Part shown: piece by piece, positions 1 to 8,718 of the stretch | Position numbering within the stretch: position 1 is the stretch's first letter | How the letters are laid out: each line of letters starts with the position of its first letter | Source of the DNA: an uncultured Clostridium sp. | GTDB taxonomy: Bacteria > Bacillota > Clostridia > TANB77 > CAG-508 | DNA: 51,193 bases | Assembly (NCBI GenBank): GCA_947646915.1 | Contig: CANSII010000012.1 | Coordinates: 1-51,193, forward strand | Direction: 5' to 3' | Notes under the pieces: model-generated | Database searches by the model: none | Told to the model about the DNA's origin: nothing | The model's input: only the letters and a program-made list of their open reading frames with translations | Position numbers and translations under genes: made by a program

Positions 1-199
1 TTTCTGGAATAACTTGTCCTATCTTTTTACCGTTCTTTTGTGTTACTTCCGTGTGTACTGTTGACTTTGAAATGCCAAATTTTTTAGCAGTCCCCCTTAC
101 TGTATCTTTTGATTCTATAATATACTGTGCAAGATTAATTGCACGTTCATCTATTGGATTATTACTAGCTTCATGTAAGCTATGTATACTATTATTCAT
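1..199 (-). CDS. spoIIID: SpoIIID-like sporulation transcription factor (3' end cut by window edge)
   Basis: The reverse strand encodes about 66 residues before the window ends. Residues about 18-55 match the SpoIIID helix-turn-helix protein (ERAINLAQYI, DTVRGTAKKFG, SKSTVH), a small DNA-binding regulator of mother-cell genes during sporulation. The ATG at 197-199 is preceded by GGAGG at a spacing of 8, which decides the start. After STVH the sequence departs from typical SpoIIID (TEVTQKNGKK instead of a KDxTERLP-like stretch), so it may be a divergent paralogue. The frame stays open to the edge, and two CGG triplets in this stretch are out of frame. Family assignment is by pattern recognition; the missing C-terminus limits confidence. 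Confidence 0.7.
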   Translation of the reverse strand, partial: MNNSIHSLHEASNNPIDERAINLAQYIIESKDTVRGTAKKFGISKSTVHTEVTQKNGKKIGQVIPE

Positions 200-295
200 T
201 ATGCTAACCTCCATTGAATATTTTTTGTTTAATTGTATTCATATAACTTTTGTAATAGAACAAAATAAGAAATTTGTGTACAAATGTTAATAGTA

Positions 296-1279
296 TTACT
301 CACTAAATAGAACTAATGCTCCTAAGTATAAAAAATATGTAAAAACAAATACTACACCATTACCTCTAGACATTTGATTTTTCTTACCCACAAATGGGAA
401 CAAACCAAGAATAATAGAAGACACAATTAATAACAAAATATTACTATTATAACCTGTAGAATAATTTATTGGCATCATAGTTGCAGACAAACCAATAATC
501 AATAAAATATTAAAAATTTGTGAACCAATAATATTTCCAATAGCCATATCAGTATCACCTTTCCTAGTAGCAGCAATAGAAGTAATTAATTCTGGTAAAC
601 TAGTACTAAAAGCAACAATAGTCAAACTTATTAACTTTTCGCTAATTTCCAATAACCTTGCTATTTGAACAGAATTATCAACAACCAAATCTCCACCAAT
701 CTTTAAACCGATTATACCAATTATAATTCCACATAAAGACTTGAATACTGAAATATCTTCATTTTGATTAAATTTTATCTCTACTAAAGTATTATCTTTA
801 TCAAAATATGCCCCTTTTCTTGCCATAATAAAATTATATAAAATAAATAAAATACAAAATGCTAATAAAATAATACCTTCTATTCTAGTTACACTATTTA
901 TCTCAGTTCCTGAACCATTAATACACAAGAAAAATAACATTATTGTTGAAAATATCATAAAAGGAATTTCAAAAACTTTAGTTTCCTTTTTAAATTCTAA
1001 TGGTTTAATAACTGAACACACACCCAATATTAAAAGCAAATTAGCCAAATTACTACCAACAACATTACCAATTGCTATATCTGAATGTCCTTCTAATGCT
1101 GATGTTACACTTACTACAAGCTCTGGCATAGATGTTCCAATAGAAACAATAGTTAATCCAATAACAATCTCTGGTATATTAAATCTTTTAGCAATTCCAC
1201 TTGCACCATCTACTAAAAAATCAGCTCCCTTTATCAACAATATAAATCCTATAACTATTAGTATTATATACATAAACAT
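296..1279 (-). CDS. Calcium/sodium antiporter, CaCA family (YrbG-like)
   Basis: A 327-residue integral membrane protein with the duplicated sodium/calcium exchanger architecture. The first alpha repeat shows GTSMPELVVS and GNVVGSNLANLLLILG; the second shows STSLPELITS and GNIIGSQIFNILLIIG. These acidic and asparagine-containing helices form the ion pathway in CaCA exchangers, which move Ca2+ or Na+ across the cytoplasmic membrane. A hydrophilic loop near the middle separates the two halves. The ATG at 1277-1279 is chosen because GAAGTGAT lies just upstream and the first membrane helix starts at once; an ATG at 1297 would add six residues but has no ribosome binding site. It stands alone between the SpoIIID-like gene and an inverted-repeat element. 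Substrate specificity cannot be read from sequence. Confidence 0.9.
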   Translation of the reverse strand: MFMYIILIVIGFILLIKGADFLVDGASGIAKRFNIPEIVIGLTIVSIGTSMPELVVSVTSALEGHSDIAIGNVVGSNLANLLLILGVCSVIKPLEFKKETKVFEIPFMIFSTIMLFFLCINGSGTEINSVTRIEGIILLAFCILFILYNFIMARKGAYFDKDNTLVEIKFNQNEDISVFKSLCGIIIGIIGLKIGGDLVVDNSVQIARLLEISEKLISLTIVAFSTSLPELITSIAATRKGDTDMAIGNIIGSQIFNILLIIGLSATMMPINYSTGYNSNILLLIVSSIILGLFPFVGKKNQMSRGNGVVFVFTYFLYLGALVLFSE

Positions 1280-1372
1280 TTTTATCACTTCTTTCATAGC
1301 AATATATTAATTCTTATTTTAACTTTTTGAAATTATACATTAATAATATACATTTATCAAGTGTGTAATTAT

Positions 1373-1612
1373 TTAAGTTTCGGTTTTTTATTTTTCAAAC
1401 TTTATTATAGAAAAAAGATATATATTATAAAGCGAGTTTGACAGTAAGTAGTTATTCACTTTAAGTAATTATAGTGTGTCTCTAAGGTTTGAATGTTCAG
1501 CATCTTAAACGCCTTGGAAAACAGAGCTGAATAATATATATCTTTTTTCTAAATATTATATTTTTTGCAAAAAGTCGAAACTTAAATGTAATTATTTTTA
1601 AGTTTCGTTTTT
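1373..1612. repeat. Nested inverted-repeat intergenic element, copy 1
   Basis: Outer arms 1373-1389 (TTAAGTTTCGGTTTTTT) and 1570-1587 (reverse complement type, GTCGAAACTTAAAT). Inner arms 1408-1427 (TAGAAAAAAGATATATATTA) and 1532-1551 are nearly perfect complements. A further AAGTTTCG at 1599-1606 can pair with 1575-1587 to make a terminator-like hairpin. The central 100 bases hold no ORF. Related copies lie at 2385-2542 and, more diverged, at 39601-39816. It could be a MITE-like non-autonomous element or a structured RNA. It separates the antiporter gene from comEA. Confidence 0.65.
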
Positions 1613-1623
1613 GTGCAATTGCA

Positions 1624-2301
1624 TTATTTAATTGTTATAAGATCTTTTATTTTAGTAAATTTGCTATCACCTATCCCACTTACATTTTTAATATCTTCAA
1701 TACATTTAAACTTACCATGTTCATTTCTATAATTAACAATTTTATTTGCAGTTGAAGACCCAATACCAGGCAACAACTCTAACTGTTCTTGTGTAGCAAC
1801 ATTAATATTCACTTTTGAATTATTTGACATTTTTGTATTTTTTGAACTATCACTACTTATACTATTATTTGCCTCAAATTCTCCATTTAAAATTATTGAA
1901 TTTACATCTTTTTCATTTATATTAGGTATATAAACTTTCATTCCATCTTCAAGAGCAAAAGCCAAATTAATATTTTTGATATCAGCTTCACTTTTCAAAC
2001 CACCTGCACGTTCAATTACATCTGCTATTCTGTCATTTCGTTGCATTTCATAAACACCTGGATTTACAACTTCACCAGCTACATATACAACTATTTTTAC
2101 ATTTTCTTGAATAATATTTTCATTTGTATCGCTTAAGCTTTCATTACTTTTACTTATATTATCTTTTGTAAAATTTAATTGTTCTGAAACAATTTGACTA
2201 TCATTATTTTTTTCATAATATTTATAATATAAAACTGCACAAATAATGATAACAATAATTATTAAATACTTTATTTTATTATTTTTAAAAACGTTTTTCA
2301 T
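1624..2301 (-). CDS. comEA: ComEA-family DNA-binding competence protein
   Basis: 225 residues. A signal-anchor helix spans about 12-27, followed by an Asn/Ser-rich linker, an SLBB domain at about 68-130 (IVVYVAGEVVNPGVYEM) and a C-terminal double helix-hairpin-helix at about 165-225 (LELLPGIGSSTANKIVNYR, then VSGIGDSKFTKIKDLI). This is the standard ComEA layout: a membrane-anchored protein that binds double-stranded DNA outside the cell through the HhH domain and hands it to the ComEC channel. No comEB or comEC is adjacent, so the gene stands as a single unit flanked by two inverted-repeat elements. A GTGAGG sequence precedes the ATG. The family is clear; a role in transformation in this organism is inference. 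Confidence 0.9.
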   Translation of the reverse strand: MKNVFKNNKIKYLIIIVIIICAVLYYKYYEKNNDSQIVSEQLNFTKDNISKSNESLSDTNENIIQENVKIVVYVAGEVVNPGVYEMQRNDRIADVIERAGGLKSEADIKNINLAFALEDGMKVYIPNINEKDVNSIILNGEFEANNSISSDSSKNTKMSNNSKVNINVATQEQLELLPGIGSSTANKIVNYRNEHGKFKCIEDIKNVSGIGDSKFTKIKDLITIK

Positions 2302-2384
2302 ATATCCTCACTTTCTATTAATTACAAATTTGGTTATAATATTAAATTATTAAACTGTAATACTTATTTTTTATTTTTCTATTA

Positions 2385-2542
2385 TTTTAAGTTTAGGTAT
2401 TTTGAAATAATAAATTATCTAGAAAAAATATGTATATTTAAAAGCTCTGTTTAGCTAACGCATACTGGATTTGTAACTCACTTTGAAATATAAATCTTTT
2501 TTCTATAATCAAATTTATAAAATAAAAAAACTAAACTTAAAT
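2385..2542. repeat. Nested inverted-repeat intergenic element, copy 2
   Basis: Outer arms TTTTAAGTTTAGG (2385-2397) and ACTAAACTTAAAT (2530-2542); inner arms about 2420-2439 (TAGAAAAAATATGTATATTT) and 2486-2505 (AAATATAAATCTTTTTTCTA). The same nested design and similar arm sequences as copy 1 at 1373-1612, but with a shorter, unrelated-looking centre. It lies between the divergently transcribed comEA and carboxypeptidase genes. Confidence 0.6.
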
Positions 2543-2614
2543 TCTATTATTAATTGATATTTTTTTTAAAATAATATATATTAAATACTAGATATTAAAA
2601 TTATGGAGTTAAAA

Positions 2615-3895
2615 ATGAAATCAAAAAATTTTATAAAATTTATTATTATTTTAATTATATTTATTATAAATACAAATACAAGTTATGCAAACACAGAAAA
2701 ACCAAATATTTCAGCAGGTAGTGCAATTTTAATTGACAGCAATTCTGAAAAAGTACTATATTCAAAAAATTCAGATCAAAAAATGTATCCAGCAAGTACA
2801 ACAAAAATTCTAACAGCGATTTTAACAATAGAAAATTGTAATTTAGATGATATAGTAACAGTACCTGTAGAAGCAATAATGAATATTCCTTCTGGATATA
2901 CCGTTGTTTCACTTCAACCTGGAGAAAAGCTTCCTGTTTCTGACCTACTTCAATTATTAATGGTACATTCTGCAAATGATGCTGCAAATGTACTAGCTTT
3001 TCATATATCAGGTTCAATTGAAAGCTTTGCAACACTTATGAATACTAAAATTGCAGAACTAGGTCTTAAAAATACACATTTTACAAATCCTAGTGGGCAA
3101 CATAATGAAGATCATTATACAACTGCTTATGATTTAGCAATTTTAATGAAATATTGCATGAAAAATACTACTTTTAGAAATTACGCTGGATTAAAATCTT
3201 GTATAATACCTGCAACAAATAAATATGAACAAAGAGTTTTCTCAACTACTAATGAACTTTTAATTTATGATAATAGAGAAGTTGAAAGCAACTACTATTA
3301 TAAATATGCAATCGCTGGAAAAACTGGATTTACATCAGAGGCAAAAAATTGCCTTGTGGCTGTTTCAAATAAAGACAACTTTGAATTAATTTCTGTAATA
3401 TTAGCTGTTGGTGTTTTTCCTAATAATATTAGTGGAAGATTTACTGAAACAAAATTATTATTTGATTATGGATACAATAATTATACAATTAGAAAAATTC
3501 GAGATCAAAATGCTATTGCTACAAATATTGAAATAGGAAATGCAACAAAGGAAACAAAAAGCTTAGATTTATTAATTACTGATGACATTGTAGCGATAAT
3601 TAATCAAACTGATTTAGAAACTGAATTTACACCTGAAATAAAAATAGAAGAAAATTTATTTGCTCCTATTGCTCAAAATCAAATTGTTGGTACTATTTCT
3701 TATGAAATTGAAGGTATAACATATACTTCTAAGTTAATAGCTTCTCATTCTGTTGTAAAATCTGAATTTATTACTTTGGTAATTCAAATTATAATGATTA
3801 TATTAATACTATTTTTATTATTTAAACTATTATTTGATAAAAATCATAAGAATAAAAATTATTTGAATAAAAGAAGAAGAAAAAGAACTAATTAA
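2615..3895 (+). CDS. dacA: Serine-type D-Ala-D-Ala carboxypeptidase (DacA/PBP5-like)
   Basis: 426 residues. An N-terminal signal peptide or anchor is followed by the S11 peptidase domain, with the active-site serine tetrad S-T-T-K in PASTTKILTA, the SxN motif in HSANDAANV and the KTG box in AGKTGFTSEAKNC. The enzyme trims the terminal D-alanine from peptidoglycan stem peptides on the outer face of the membrane. A C-terminal beta-rich part leads to a hydrophobic segment (about 385-405) and a Lys/Arg-rich tail, so this member has a true C-terminal transmembrane helix rather than only an amphipathic anchor. The ATG at 2615 is preferred over 2603 because GGAG at 2606-2609 is correctly spaced for it. 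It is convergent with the LCP gene. Confidence 0.92.
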   Translation: MKSKNFIKFIIILIIFIINTNTSYANTEKPNISAGSAILIDSNSEKVLYSKNSDQKMYPASTTKILTAILTIENCNLDDIVTVPVEAIMNIPSGYTVVSLQPGEKLPVSDLLQLLMVHSANDAANVLAFHISGSIESFATLMNTKIAELGLKNTHFTNPSGQHNEDHYTTAYDLAILMKYCMKNTTFRNYAGLKSCIIPATNKYEQRVFSTTNELLIYDNREVESNYYYKYAIAGKTGFTSEAKNCLVAVSNKDNFELISVILAVGVFPNNISGRFTETKLLFDYGYNNYTIRKIRDQNAIATNIEIGNATKETKSLDLLITDDIVAIINQTDLETEFTPEIKIEENLFAPIAQNQIVGTISYEIEGITYTSKLIASHSVVKSEFITLVIQIIMIILILFLLFKLLFDKNHKNKNYLNKRRRKRTN

Positions 3896-3928
3896 ATTAC
3901 TTTTTTCAAATACTTAAATAATATTCTG

Positions 3929-3992
3929 AAAGTTGGAGGTTAGAAGTTGGATTTATTAAAATATTTCTAATCTCCAACCTCTAACTTCTAAC
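3929..3992. terminator. Imperfect hairpin between convergent genes
   Basis: AGTTGGAGGTTAGAAGTTGG (3930-3949) faces CTCCAACCTCTAACTTCTAA (3972-3991); the arms pair over most of their length across a short AT-rich loop. It sits between the stops of the carboxypeptidase (+) and LCP (-) genes, where a bidirectional terminator is expected. The arms are themselves internally repetitive, so several pairings are possible. Confidence 0.5.
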
Positions 3993-3997
3993 ATAAT

Positions 3998-5458
3998 TTA
4001 TTTATCAAAATCTTTTCCAATAATTATTGTTACATCAACCAAACTAGTACTAGATTTATTATTAGATATACTTCCTGTCCCTAGCTTTTGTTTTATCTGT
4101 TTTAAAATTTCATCTGAAACATCTTTTTTATTAGTTATAATTGTTTTTGATATAGTAGATGTATTCCCAGTTTTTGTAACACTATATCCAGCATCTTCCA
4201 ATAGTTTTTTAGCCTTATCTAAATTTTTGGAATTACCACTACCATTTAAAATTTCAATTTTTATAGATTTGTTTGTATTTGTCTCTTGTGTACTTGATGA
4301 ATTACTTGATGCATTTGTATTTTGTGTATTTGTACTTGATGAATTATTTGCTGTACTTGTATTTTGTGTATTTGTGTTTGATGAATTACTTGTTACGTTT
4401 GTATTTTGAGCATTAGAAGAATTCGTTGTTGTATTTTGACTTATATTATCTTTTTCTAAATCACTAAAAAACATTTCCTTTATTAATTTATTAGCTTCTT
4501 GTTTATTTACTATAACCACACTTACATTATTTGTTTCTTTTAAACTTGGTGTAGTTACTGGCAACACTTCATTTTGTAAGTCTTCAATCTTAAATTCAAC
4601 AGCATATGGTAAATAATCTTTTAAATATGCTACATCAAGATTTGTTTCAAGATTTTGATGTACAATATCAATTATCTCTCCTAATTTAAATATGTTACTT
4701 GCCTTTAAAGTCTGTTTTAATGTTGCAGTAATAAACTCTCTCTGTGTTCTCATTCTTCCAAAATCATTATCTCCATATTCTACTGGATAGCTTGAGCCAT
4801 CATTATTATGCCTGAAACGTAATAACTGTTCTGCTTTTTCACCATTTATTGTTTGAACTCCTTGTTTTAAATTTATAACTAAATTTTGTGTTTTATCAGT
4901 ATAATACATATTTATAGGGACATTAAATTCTACTCCACCAATTGCATCAACTAATTTTATTAGTGCTTCTGTTTTTACAATTACATAATATTTTATATCT
5001 AAACCTGTTATTTCATTTACTGCTTTAAGAGTTCTATCTGGTGTTCTATTTATATTGTATAAGGCATTCAATTTTTGAGATGCAGTAGCTTTGCTTTTAT
5101 CTTTTCCAGTAAATGTATCTCTTGGTATAGAAAGTAGTCTTGCTTTTTGAGTATTAGGATTATATGAAGCAACCATTACTGTATCTGTTAATTCTGAGTC
5201 TAAATCGGTACTAACCCCTAGCAATAAGACCTTTAACTCAGGTAAATTTTTCTTTGTATTTTCATCATGCCCGACTGCTGTTGCTAAAAATCCACTTAAA
5301 CCTCCTCCATTTTTATATGTTTTATATGTAAACCATGATACTACAATTATTAAAATTAGTAATATAAATAGTAAAAATTTTCTTGCTTTTTTTTCCTTTT
5401 TATTTTTTTTTCTATTTCTACGTATATTATTATCTTTATCTTTAAGTTTCTTTCCCAA
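3998..5458 (-). CDS. LytR-CpsA-Psr (LCP) cell-wall polymer ligase with LytR_C domain
   Basis: About 486 residues. A basic cytoplasmic N-terminus (KKNKKEKKARK) precedes a transmembrane helix at about 28-45. The LCP domain (about 70-320) shows LLLGVSTD, DTVMVASYNP, RLLSIPRDTF and RFRHNNDGSSYP..DNDFGRMRTQREF, the conserved Asp/Arg residues that bind polyprenyl pyrophosphate and magnesium. LCP proteins transfer wall glycopolymers from lipid carriers to peptidoglycan. An Asn/Thr/Ser-rich repetitive linker (about 340-395, many NTQNT-like units) leads to a LytR_C domain (IEILNGSGNSKNLDKAKKLLEDAGY). AGGAGTGAT points to the TTG at 5456-5458 as the start; the overlapping GTG at 5467 lies inside that ribosome binding site. 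Confidence 0.9.
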   Translation of the reverse strand: MGKKLKDKDNNIRRNRKKNKKEKKARKFLLFILLILIIVVSWFTYKTYKNGGGLSGFLATAVGHDENTKKNLPELKVLLLGVSTDLDSELTDTVMVASYNPNTQKARLLSIPRDTFTGKDKSKATASQKLNALYNINRTPDRTLKAVNEITGLDIKYYVIVKTEALIKLVDAIGGVEFNVPINMYYTDKTQNLVINLKQGVQTINGEKAEQLLRFRHNNDGSSYPVEYGDNDFGRMRTQREFITATLKQTLKASNIFKLGEIIDIVHQNLETNLDVAYLKDYLPYAVEFKIEDLQNEVLPVTTPSLKETNNVSVVIVNKQEANKLIKEMFFSDLEKDNISQNTTTNSSNAQNTNVTSNSSNTNTQNTSTANNSSSTNTQNTNASSNSSSTQETNTNKSIKIEILNGSGNSKNLDKAKKLLEDAGYSVTKTGNTSTISKTIITNKKDVSDEILKQIKQKLGTGSISNNKSSTSLVDVTIIIGKDFDK

Positions 5459-5499
5459 AATAATCACTCCTATATTTTTTTACAGTATAACAAATAATA

Positions 5500-5527
5500 A
5501 AAAAAAACGCAAGAAATTTGCGCTTTT
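5500..5527 (-). terminator. Rho-independent terminator after cvpA
   Basis: Read on the minus strand, GCGCAA - ATTTC - TTGCGT forms a stem followed by a run of nine T. It lies directly after the cvpA stop and before the LCP gene, so the two genes are separately terminated. Confidence 0.85.
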
Positions 5528-5528
5528 T

Positions 5529-6152
5529 TCACCAACTTTTCACAATTATATTACATATAGCTTTTGTTAAATAAGTTTCATTAACTCTATCATTTAGGCT
5601 ACTTTCAGGATTTATATTTATAAAAATCCCAATTATAGTAATAAATATTGCCATTATCAAAAGTCCTCTTATTAATCCATATGCAAGTCCACCAACTTCA
5701 TTAAATTGTTTTAAAATTGGAAGTTCTGCAACTGTATCTAATAATTTTATTACTATTGTCAAAATTATTTTTATTAATATAAATATTATTATTATTGACC
5801 CCGCATAAATTACATTTTTAGATATAGAATTAGCTTGTTCCTTAGTAATTTCGCCCTTTATTTGATTTGCTACACTTTCTGTCGTATTTTGAATATATTT
5901 ATTATCAGATGTTGGTGTATTTTTATCTACTATTTCATTTGTCTTTTCAATAATTATATTTTCTATATTCTCATCTAAATTAGAACTACTCATCACTACA
6001 TTTGCAACTGGTTTATATATTATTAATGTTAAAATTATTGCTATTATTCCTGCAAATAACTTTGCTCCTAATTCTACCAATCCCTTTTTGTAACCTAAAA
6101 ATGCTGATAATGCTACTATTGCTACTAATACTACATCAATTATAATACCCAT
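5529..6152 (-). CDS. CvpA family membrane protein
   Basis: 207 residues with about four hydrophobic segments and the CvpA N-terminal signature (DVVLVAIVALSAFLGYKKGLVELGAKL). CvpA-like proteins are small integral membrane proteins first linked to colicin V production in E. coli; their function in Firmicutes is not firmly set, but they often occur beside envelope and cell-division genes, as here. A soluble stretch of about 60 residues (NLDENIENIIIEK onward) lies between membrane segments, probably extracellular. The ATG at 6150-6152 has GAGAGG six bases upstream; longer starts at 6158 or 6215 add residues with no ribosome binding site. Confidence 0.85.
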   Translation of the reverse strand: MGIIIDVVLVAIVALSAFLGYKKGLVELGAKLFAGIIAIILTLIIYKPVANVVMSSSNLDENIENIIIEKTNEIVDKNTPTSDNKYIQNTTESVANQIKGEITKEQANSISKNVIYAGSIIIIFILIKIILTIVIKLLDTVAELPILKQFNEVGGLAYGLIRGLLIMAIFITIIGIFININPESSLNDRVNETYLTKAICNIIVKSW

Positions 6153-6264
6153 TTTCATCCTCTCTTTCTTATAAAAATACTTATATTTATTACAATTCAC
6201 AGCTAATGCTAACACTTTCTACCATTATTTTTATGCGGTGCATAGTAACTGATATATACTAAAT

Positions 6265-7446
6265 TTATAAATTTATAATTTCCACTTTATCTCTATATAC
6301 AATTCCAGCAATAGAATTTGATAACACAACATCATTTATCTCTTGTTCTGCAATATATTTTTTTATAAGCCAACCACCTGTATCCAAAAATTCAACCTTT
6401 GTTCCCAAATTTAAAGCAATAATATCATTTTTTGTATATATTTCCTTTGTTACAGACTCAGTTGTATATATAACATTACTTCTATTATCAGAATTAGTAA
6501 TAGTAACTAATGAATCTGCTGTAAATAAACCTGAAGATTTTTCTTCTACAACTATTGACGAGTTTGATAATTTAATTGATGCAAAAGAAATTTTTTTATC
6601 TTTAAAATCAACTATTTTATCAACAGATTCATCTGAATTTATCACAGTAATTTTATCTGTATATGAACATAACAATTTACCTTTTTCTTGATATTCTATA
6701 CTTGTAATTAAATCATTATTTTCTCCATTATATATCTTCTTAGTTGAATTTTTTGGATTTTTACGTGCTTCTTCTATTGTCGTTATTTTTATATTTGACT
6801 GTATCATCGTTCCTGATGTATCTAATTCTGCAACAGCTAAATATTTATTATCATTTGAAATTGATACATCAACCACTCTTGTTGTTGAAAAAAAAGAATT
6901 AAATAATTCATTACCTTCATTATCAAACATTGCTATAACCGTTTTATAGCTTGTATCTACTATTGTAACAGCAACATATCCATTTTGATTTACATTAACC
7001 TGTGCTATATTTCCATCAACAGTCTTTTCCCAAGCAATAGTTTTTCCCGTAATTAAATATAACTTTTGACCTCTATCTTCTGCTACTACCATATTTCTAC
7101 CATTTGAATTAAAAATTGGTTTTGTAATTTCAACTTGTAATTCACTATCTTTTCTACCATTTCCATCATATATTTCTAATTTATTATTACTCAATACACT
7201 TATATACCTATTGTAAGCATATATTTTTGAACTTTTGCCTTCATCTATTTCTATAATAGGTAAATTATTTTGACTAATTTCTTTCCTTAATATATTTTTA
7301 TCTATCCACATTCTAGCTTCTTTATTATAAATATAAATTGCACTTATTACTATAATAGATATTATTAATATAGATATGCTTATTATTATTATAATTTTTT
7401 TCCTATCTATTTTCTCTGTATTTGGTTCTTTCCAAAAATCAATCAT
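6265..7446 (-). CDS. Membrane-anchored beta-propeller-like protein (DUF5711 type)
   Basis: 393 residues. A short basic cytoplasmic segment is followed by one transmembrane helix (about 20-42). The rest is extracytoplasmic and rich in beta-strand patterns with repeated turns (YAYNRYISVLSNNKLEIYDGNGRK; ISNDNKYLAVAELDTSG; GTKVEFLDTGGWLIKKY), typical of WD40-like or PQQ-like propellers in DUF5711 proteins of Clostridia. No catalytic residues are apparent and the biochemical role is unknown. Its start overlaps the end of the upstream transporter gene by eight bases, so the two are translationally coupled, and cvpA follows it. The run transporter-propeller-CvpA looks like one transcription unit. 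Confidence 0.65.
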   Translation of the reverse strand: MIDFWKEPNTEKIDRKKIIIIISISILIISIIVISAIYIYNKEARMWIDKNILRKEISQNNLPIIEIDEGKSSKIYAYNRYISVLSNNKLEIYDGNGRKDSELQVEITKPIFNSNGRNMVVAEDRGQKLYLITGKTIAWEKTVDGNIAQVNVNQNGYVAVTIVDTSYKTVIAMFDNEGNELFNSFFSTTRVVDVSISNDNKYLAVAELDTSGTMIQSNIKITTIEEARKNPKNSTKKIYNGENNDLITSIEYQEKGKLLCSYTDKITVINSDESVDKIVDFKDKKISFASIKLSNSSIVVEEKSSGLFTADSLVTITNSDNRSNVIYTTESVTKEIYTKNDIIALNLGTKVEFLDTGGWLIKKYIAEQEINDVVLSNSIAGIVYRDKVEIINL

Positions 7447-8509
7447 TACTATATCCCTTCTCTAATTTTTTCCTCCCTATTGTTATATCAGTTTTTATAT
7501 TTTTTTGCAATAATATTTTCCAAATTTGCAAAACACCCAGCCCCCCTAAAATTGGATAAAAGAAATTAACCAAATTAGAAAAACCAATATTAGAAAAAAG
7601 CACCGAAGAACAACAAATAATTAAAGCAATCAAATCATAAGAGCTATCACTTTTAGAAACATCCTTAATAAAACTTATCCCCAATGAAATAGCTGTAGTA
7701 AAAATAGAAAAAATAATAATCAAACCATATACAAATTTCAAACTAGAAGAAATTTTATTAACAACATACACAGCAGGCATTTGCAAATTATTTATATCAA
7801 CATCAATCCTAACCAAAAATAAATAAATTATACTTGATAATAAAATCACAATCAAAGTAACAGTTATAGAAATATACTTTATATGTTGTTTCTTTTTAAC
7901 CAAATCCTTAATAGAGATTAAAACAGGCACTAGCATAATACTATTATAACTTGAATACAAAATAGCTGATATTAACCAATTATTATTTTTAGGCAATAAA
8001 TAATTATTAATATTACTAAAATCTATACCATTTAAATTTTTATAGCCTATAAATACAACAATTAATACTATTAGCGGTATCAAAATTTGATTTATTATTA
8101 CAAAACCTTTTATATTTGATTTAAAAACAATATAACAAATAATTGCTAAAATTCCACTTCCTATCACACTATTTACATTAAACTCTTGTTGAACATATGC
8201 TCCAAATCCAGCTATCATAATATAAAAAGAAGCTAATATAAATACATTTACTACTACATTTAGTATATATCTACATTTTTCATTTTTTATTAAAACTTCT
8301 AATAATTCTTTATAATCTTTACAATTATTAGATTTTACCAAGTTTAGCGTTTTATATATTATTAATCCTATTATACTGCTTGAAACGATTATTCCTATTA
8401 TACCTTTGATTCCATATGAAAAGAAAAATATATATATTTCTTGACCTGATGCAAATCCAGCACCAATTAATGTTCCAATAATTACGAATACTATCTTCAA
8501 AATACTCAT
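7439..8509 (-). CDS. YkvI-like multi-pass membrane transporter
   Basis: 356 residues with about ten hydrophobic segments and almost no soluble loops. The start (VFVIIGTLIGAGFASGQEIYIFF) is the hallmark of the YkvI family, distant members of the APC/LeuT-fold transporter superfamily; the GAGFASGQE motif falls in the broken first helix that usually forms the ligand site. The substrate is unknown. A strong AGGGGG lies before the ATG. The stop overlaps the next gene's start by eight bases. A small AAAAAGCC/GGCTTTTT hairpin (about 8513-8543) lies just upstream and may terminate transcription entering from elsewhere or fold in the leader. Confidence 0.8.
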   Translation of the reverse strand: MSILKIVFVIIGTLIGAGFASGQEIYIFFFSYGIKGIIGIIVSSSIIGLIIYKTLNLVKSNNCKDYKELLEVLIKNEKCRYILNVVVNVFILASFYIMIAGFGAYVQQEFNVNSVIGSGILAIICYIVFKSNIKGFVIINQILIPLIVLIVVFIGYKNLNGIDFSNINNYLLPKNNNWLISAILYSSYNSIMLVPVLISIKDLVKKKQHIKYISITVTLIVILLSSIIYLFLVRIDVDINNLQMPAVYVVNKISSSLKFVYGLIIIFSIFTTAISLGISFIKDVSKSDSSYDLIALIICCSSVLFSNIGFSNLVNFFYPILGGLGVLQIWKILLQKNIKTDITIGRKKLEKGYSND

Positions 8510-8718
8510 TTAAAAAAGCCCCCTATTAATATATGAGGCTTTTTATTATACATTCTATTTGTTTTTATTTTTCTAGAACTTTGTAATTTTTTCTTTAATA
8601 AAATTTAGTTATTAAAGAGTTAAACATTGTATATATAATATTGTTCACAGTACATTTGACATAATACATATTATGTAGCATAATAGAAAATGATATTATA
8701 AATAAGGAGAAGTTTAAT

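Noticed and set aside
1-60. A CGG break in the SpoIIID-like fragment (CGG at about 30 and 49, reverse strand)
   Set aside because: Both triplets are out of frame; the open frame continues to the window edge, and the odd C-terminal sequence cannot be fixed by skipping a C.
2664-3035. 123-residue minus-strand ORF inside the carboxypeptidase gene
   Set aside because: Antisense shadow, very Leu-rich, with no start signal and a conserved gene on the other strand.
4260-4430. Short tandem repeats that might suggest a CRISPR or satellite
   Set aside because: They encode the low-complexity Asn/Thr/Ser linker of the LCP protein, with irregular unit length and no spacers.
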